From NCBI GenBank assembly GCA_040902885.1, contig JBBDWK010000032.1, forward strand, positions 62,001-126,000: 64,000 nucleotides of DNA. Reading direction: 5' to 3'. A program made the position numbers and the translations under genes. The DNA is from JBBDWK01 sp040902885. Lineage in GTDB: Bacteria > Acidobacteriota > Terriglobia > Bryobacterales > Bryobacteraceae. A model generated the notes under the pieces. That model made no database searches and was not told where the DNA came from. It saw only the letters and a list, made by a program, of their open reading frames with translations. This document shows positions 59,844-64,000 of this stretch, piece after piece (the stretch's first letter is position 1; each line of letters begins with the position of its first letter).

Positions 59844-62800
59844 ATGATCGGCCACGTTCGCCTTCGCCTGCCGCTTTTCATCGCGCTGTTAGTCCTGGCG
59901 CCTCAATGCATGTGGTCGCAGGGCAGCGCATACTTGACGGGCTTCGTCCGCGACCCCAGCGGCGCCACCATCCCAGCGGCCACGGTGGTCATTAAGGACG
60001 ATCAAACCGGAGTCGCGCACGAGCTCAAAACGACCGAGACGGGCATTTATCGCTCTCCTGCCCTTCAGCCCGGGGAGTATGAAGTGCGAGCGTCGGCCAC
60101 CGGATTTCAGGAATCCGTAACGCGTGGTCTGGTCGTTCTGCTTGGCCAACCGAGAAGCTTCGACATTACGATGCAGATTGGCGCCGCCGCGCAGACTGTG
60201 GAGGTTCTGGCAACGGCGCCGCTCCTGAAAACCGAAGACGCGGGCCTTGGGCAGAACGTTCAATACCAGCAGGTGGCTGGCTTGCCCTACTTCAGCCGCT
60301 CCGCCGGTGTGCTGCTATCGCTCGCGCCAACCGTTCGCTACACCGGAGAGGACGTCATCTCCTACGGAGCTTCGCGCTACAACGTCGGCGGGTTCACGAA
60401 CGTAAATATCATGATCAACGGGGCCTCGGTCATCGGCAACCGGACGGACGTCGCGCAGATGACATACAACCCGTCGGTCGAGACTCTCCAGGAAGTGAAG
60501 ATCAGCACCAGCAGTTACAGCGCCGAGTTTGGGAAGGATGCGGGCGCGCTGGTGCAGATGGAGAGCAAGTCCGGCACCAACTCCTATCACGGCGGCGTCT
60601 ACGAGTACTTTCGTAACGAGAAGCTCGATACGATGAACGCATTCTCGAGGACCAGGCCGATCGACCGCCAACATATGTTCGGGGGCACCGTCGGCGGACC
60701 CATCTGGAAGGACAAGCTGTTGTTCTTCTCCAGCCTCGAGATCCAGAAGTCAACATCGCCGGCGGGCTTCCTGCTGACTGTCCCCACGGCGCAGATGAAG
60801 CGCGGGGACTTCAGCCAGCTCCCCCAGCAGATCTTTAATCCCGCCACCAGCCGGCGCGATGCGAGCGGCCAGTTGATTCGAGATCCGTTTCCAAACAACC
60901 AGATTCCAGCCAGCATGTTCGACCCGGTGGCGATCAACGCTCTGGGCTTCATCCCCGACCCGACGAGTGCGGCGCTCGCCGGCAATCTCCCTACCAGCAC
61001 CGGCACAAAGCTGAGCAAGTACCGCGGAGTAAATCGTGTGGATTGGAACATCGATTCGAATGACCGATTCTCCGCCGTTTACATGTTCGACAAAACATTG
61101 AACCAGAACCTGGGAGTGGACGCTTATAACAACATTGACCCGGCAGCCAGCCCGACGCTTTCCGGTTTCGGTTTCCGGTTCCTGACACAGGTGTGGAACT
61201 TCAGCGAGCAGCATGCCTTTTCGCCTACCCTGTTCATGACCAACCGCTTCGTATATCGCCCGCGGTACATCGAGCGCGTCAATCCCGCGGTCGACCCCTC
61301 GAAGCGCTACGCCACCACGCTCGGAATCCGCAACTTCGCGGGCGCCCGGTTGCCCGAAGCGCTTGGCGGCGACCTGGGATTTCCGTCGTTCAACTTCACC
61401 GGATACACGGGCCTGGGTCCAGGCGCGCTGCTGTTTCAAGAGAAGCCGATCAAAGAGGTGTCCTACGACCTTGACCTGACCTACGTTCGAGGAAAACATA
61501 CCCTAAAGTTCGGGTTCCAAACGGAATTCGGGCACCACGGCGCCCCGGACCAGAGTCAGCCCACCGGCAGTTTCGGCTTCCAGCCCCTGGAGACATCGCG
61601 TCCGGGCGTGACCAACAGCGGGGATGCCATCGCCTCGTTCCTGCTGGGTCAAGTGGATAATGCCAATACGACCCTCGGCCCCCCACTCATCTGGCACAAC
61701 TTCTATTATGCAACCTACATTCAGGACGACTGGAAGCTGACTCCCAAGCTCACGTTGAATCTCGGCCTTCGCTGGGACATTGACGGTCCGGTGTATGAGA
61801 CGGACTTCCGCGGCAACGGATTCGACCGCTACCAGATCAATCCGGTTTCCGGGAATCCGGGAGTGATCAAATTCCTGAACCGGCCGGATTATCCGTTCCG
61901 CAGCTTCTATGACACCGATTACAAGCGATTCGCACCTCGGATCGGCTTCGCATGGCAGCCCGTCGCAAAGACGGTGATCCGGGGCGCATACGGAATCTAC
62001 AACACCAACCCCACGCTGGGAGCGAATCGGCGCGCGCCGAGTCTCGGCTTCACAACCAGCGCGGCTTTCAACTCCACGGATGGGGGCCTTACCCCGGCCT
62101 TCGTGCTCGCGGACGGGTTCCCCGATTATCCGCTGGGCGGCGATCTCTCCAGGCTCAATGATACGTTCGGCGCCGTACGTCCGGGCCTGCTTCCCACCAC
62201 TTCGCCGACCTTCGTCGATCGCAACTGGAGATTCGGCTATGTACAGAACCTCAATCTCTCCGTCCAGCGTGAGCTGCCTTTCAACATGGTGTTCGAGATA
62301 GCCGGCCAGGCTTCGTTGGGCCGCCGGATTGCGATCAACGGCCGGAACTGGAATGAGGTTGACCCCAGCCTGTGGGGAATCGCGGGAGCGAATAACTCCC
62401 GGCGGCCTTATCCACAATTCGGCAATGTGTCGGAAGTCAAGCAGGCGGCCGGACTGACCAATTACTACAACGGTTACGTGCGGCTGGAGAAGCAGTTTTC
62501 GCGTGGCCTGATCCTGATTGCGAACTACTCCTACGGCCGGACCACGGGGTTTATGGGCGGGTCGATCTATTATCCGGACCTAAGCCGGGGCGTCGTGTCT
62601 TACAACGAAGCCAATGGAGCTACTTCGGTGCCTTATCAGACAGGGCTCATCAGTTGGAATTACGATATGCCGATGGGCAAGGGCAAGGCACTCGCGAATA
62701 CCGGCCTCATGTCGACAATCTTCGGAGGCTGGTCCATCGGCGGCCTTCTCACTTTCAACGGCGGCGTGCCCTTTGGCATCAGCTCGGGCGGCGACTCTTT

Positions 62801-63191
62801 GAACGGCAATAGCCCTCTCGGCGGACGCGTCGATATAGTCGGCGACCCGAACGCGGGTGAGCGGCATCCGGACCGCTGGTTCAACACGTCCGCGTTCCGC
62901 GCCCCGGAGTTCGGGAAGATCGGGAACTTCCTCGGCCCACTGCTAGGCCCGGCCACACGGCGCATGGACCTGTCGCTTAGGAAGGCAACGCCCATCCGCG
63001 AAGGTTGGAACTTCGTTCTGGCCGCGGAAGCCTTCAACTTCACCAATACGCCGCAGTTCGGGCCCCCGGTCTCAAACCTGCGAGATGCGCGATTCGGCCG
63101 CTCAATCAGCGAGGGCGGTGGACTGGGCGCGAACACAACAGGGCCTTACGGAGCGCGTATTATTCAAATTGGAGCCCGCATCGACTTCTAG
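59844..63191 (+). CDS. Oar-like TonB-dependent receptor with carboxypeptidase-regulatory domain, second copy
   Basis: 1115 residues. A signal peptide (LPLFIALLVLAPQCMWSQ) precedes the CarboxypepD_reg-like domain (AYLTGFVRDPSGATIPAATVVIKD, about 25-115), a plug-like part (NVGGFTNVNIMINGASVIGNR, YNPSVETLQEVKISTSSYSAEFGKDAGALV) and a long barrel ending in GARIDF with the terminal Phe. The start is chosen by GGAGG about 10 nt upstream; earlier in-frame codons overlap the promoter. It is followed 22 nt later by a secreted PPC-domain gene, probably in the same operon. Confidence 0.93.
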   Translation: MIGHVRLRLPLFIALLVLAPQCMWSQGSAYLTGFVRDPSGATIPAATVVIKDDQTGVAHELKTTETGIYRSPALQPGEYEVRASATGFQESVTRGLVVLLGQPRSFDITMQIGAAAQTVEVLATAPLLKTEDAGLGQNVQYQQVAGLPYFSRSAGVLLSLAPTVRYTGEDVISYGASRYNVGGFTNVNIMINGASVIGNRTDVAQMTYNPSVETLQEVKISTSSYSAEFGKDAGALVQMESKSGTNSYHGGVYEYFRNEKLDTMNAFSRTRPIDRQHMFGGTVGGPIWKDKLLFFSSLEIQKSTSPAGFLLTVPTAQMKRGDFSQLPQQIFNPATSRRDASGQLIRDPFPNNQIPASMFDPVAINALGFIPDPTSAALAGNLPTSTGTKLSKYRGVNRVDWNIDSNDRFSAVYMFDKTLNQNLGVDAYNNIDPAASPTLSGFGFRFLTQVWNFSEQHAFSPTLFMTNRFVYRPRYIERVNPAVDPSKRYATTLGIRNFAGARLPEALGGDLGFPSFNFTGYTGLGPGALLFQEKPIKEVSYDLDLTYVRGKHTLKFGFQTEFGHHGAPDQSQPTGSFGFQPLETSRPGVTNSGDAIASFLLGQVDNANTTLGPPLIWHNFYYATYIQDDWKLTPKLTLNLGLRWDIDGPVYETDFRGNGFDRYQINPVSGNPGVIKFLNRPDYPFRSFYDTDYKRFAPRIGFAWQPVAKTVIRGAYGIYNTNPTLGANRRAPSLGFTTSAAFNSTDGGLTPAFVLADGFPDYPLGGDLSRLNDTFGAVRPGLLPTTSPTFVDRNWRFGYVQNLNLSVQRELPFNMVFEIAGQASLGRRIAINGRNWNEVDPSLWGIAGANNSRRPYPQFGNVSEVKQAAGLTNYYNGYVRLEKQFSRGLILIANYSYGRTTGFMGGSIYYPDLSRGVVSYNEANGATSVPYQTGLISWNYDMPMGKGKALANTGLMSTIFGGWSIGGLLTFNGGVPFGISSGGDSLNGNSPLGGRVDIVGDPNAGERHPDRWFNTSAFRAPEFGKIGNFLGPLLGPATRRMDLSLRKATPIREGWNFVLAAEAFNFTNTPQFGPPVSNLRDARFGRSISEGGGLGANTTGPYGARIIQIGARIDF

Positions 63192-63213
63192 GCCGGCGGC
63201 CCCCCGGAGCTTC

Positions 63214-64000
63214 ATGCGGAAGCTGATTGTCAGGCAGGCTGTTGTGGCATTGCTCGCCGCGGCAGCCTGCGGATTTTGCGAGACCGAGATTCCTTCCATA
63301 GCGCCTCAGGTGGCGTCCGTCTTCCCGTTTGGCGGGCACAGGGGAACTGAAGTTGAGGTGGAGATTCGTGGCAGCTACCTCGACCAGCTATCACGTATTG
63401 AGTTTCCGGATGGACAACTTGACGCCGAAGTAATTTCCAGCCAGTTTCGACTCATCCGCGCTCGCGTGCGCATCGCGCCGGACGCGGAAGCCGGCCGGCA
63501 CGACTTCCGGGTGATTACCGCTGGCGGCACGTTTCTTGGTGTTTTCGTCGTTGGTGTGCAGGCGGAGACTGGCGAAGCTGAGAACAACGACACTCTACGG
63601 ACCGCGCAGCCGATTCCATTTCCGTCGGTCGTGAATGGGCAGGCCGATGGGCGCGATGCGGACCATTTTCGATTTCACGTCCAGGCGGGCCAGACGATTG
63701 TCTTCGATGTGAACGCCACGCGGAGCGGCTCCGCGCTCGATCCGGTACTCACCCTACTCGACGAGCGCGGGCGCGAGATCGATTACTGCGACGATTACTA
63801 TACGTTCAAAGACGCCCGCCTGGTCCACACGTTCCGCCAACAGGGTGAGTACACACTCGTCGTCAGCGCGAGCTTTGAGCGCAGTGGACGTCATGCGGGC
63901 TACCGGCTGCTGGCAACCGCCAATCCCTATCCCGCCGGGGTGCTTCCGCTTGGCGGCACGCGCGGGCAAAAGGTCGAAATCGCTGTAGCGGGCTGGAACC
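63214..64000 (+). CDS. Secreted PPC-domain (pre-peptidase C-terminal-like) protein, N-terminal part
   Basis: The frame is open from ATG 63214 to the window edge (262 codons visible). An export signal (RQAVVALLAAAACGF, with a possible lipobox Cys) precedes an IPT/TIG-like region (VASVFPFGGHRGTEVEVEIRGSYL). A PPC domain follows: EAENNDTLRTAQPIPFPSVVNGQADGRDADHFRF and GQTIVFDVNATRSGSALDPVLTLLDERG. A second IPT-like block begins at LPLGGTRGQKVEI. This layout is typical of large secreted proteins paired with TonB receptors or cytochromes in Planctomycetes and Acidobacteriota. The C-terminal function is outside the window. Confidence 0.8.
   Translation, partial: MRKLIVRQAVVALLAAAACGFCETEIPSIAPQVASVFPFGGHRGTEVEVEIRGSYLDQLSRIEFPDGQLDAEVISSQFRLIRARVRIAPDAEAGRHDFRVITAGGTFLGVFVVGVQAETGEAENNDTLRTAQPIPFPSVVNGQADGRDADHFRFHVQAGQTIVFDVNATRSGSALDPVLTLLDERGREIDYCDDYYTFKDARLVHTFRQQGEYTLVVSASFERSGRHAGYRLLATANPYPAGVLPLGGTRGQKVEIAVAGWN

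Overview
The window reads like a chromosome segment of a soil-type Acidobacteriota, most likely the Bryobacterales/Solibacter group. This is an inference from gene content: two very large Oar-type TonB-dependent receptors with a carboxypeptidase-regulatory N-terminal domain, many secreted enzymes with Tat or Sec signals, DUF2934, DUF3500, DUF1080 and DUF1501 families, small Cys-rich proteins, and high G+C with GTG/TTG starts. I could not run a database search. No rRNA, CRISPR array or intact insertion sequence was seen.

Layout. 1-7100: a partial CRTAC1-like gene, a NicO nickel/cobalt exporter, a TPR protein, yvcK-glmU, a zinc-ribbon protein, an M23 peptidase and a DUF3500 protein. 7092-14336: an M3-like peptidase, a propeller protein, a small zinc-ribbon protein, a sugar isomerase and hydrolase pair, a class III aminotransferase and a 7Fe ferredoxin. 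14324-22290: queD and a DinG-like helicase, then a TonB receptor with a secreted HpcH/HpaI aldolase and a DUF1080 protein. 21856-28372: a short SirC, der, and a secreted set of two YVTN paralogues, a cytochrome c and a PAL-like NHL propeller. 28511-34758: a TIGR00300 (archaeal ornithine cyclodeaminase-type) gene, queF, a methyltransferase, an alkaline phosphatase, a sulfatase and lexA. 35074-43578: a DUF2934 protein, an envelope operon (nfeD, slipin, SPOR, lipA, lnt), a nitrilase-like enzyme, ychF and moxR. 43611-46858: a double-domain SagB-type oxidoreductase, a small partner protein and a second secreted nitrilase-like enzyme.

46952-58040 is the accessory and decaying part. A tRNA-Val(CAC) is followed at once by what looks like an integrase N-terminal remnant, a di-haem oxidoreductase, a frameshifted TPR/kinase-type gene, a tightly coupled three-gene operon (dimethylformamidase-like protein plus two amidohydrolases), and a 2 kb graveyard of gene fragments with one exact junction at 56186. 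58053-64000: a secreted TPR protein, a second TonB receptor with a strong promoter, and the start of a PPC-domain protein.

For regulation, several genes have a -10 box only 6-10 nt from the start codon and no Shine-Dalgarno sequence, which suggests leaderless mRNAs. One drives a 10-codon mini-ORF whose stop overlaps the next start. lexA carries a near-consensus GAAC-N4-GTTC operator over its promoter. A perfect 27-bp inverted repeat lies after der, with a half copy before yvcK.
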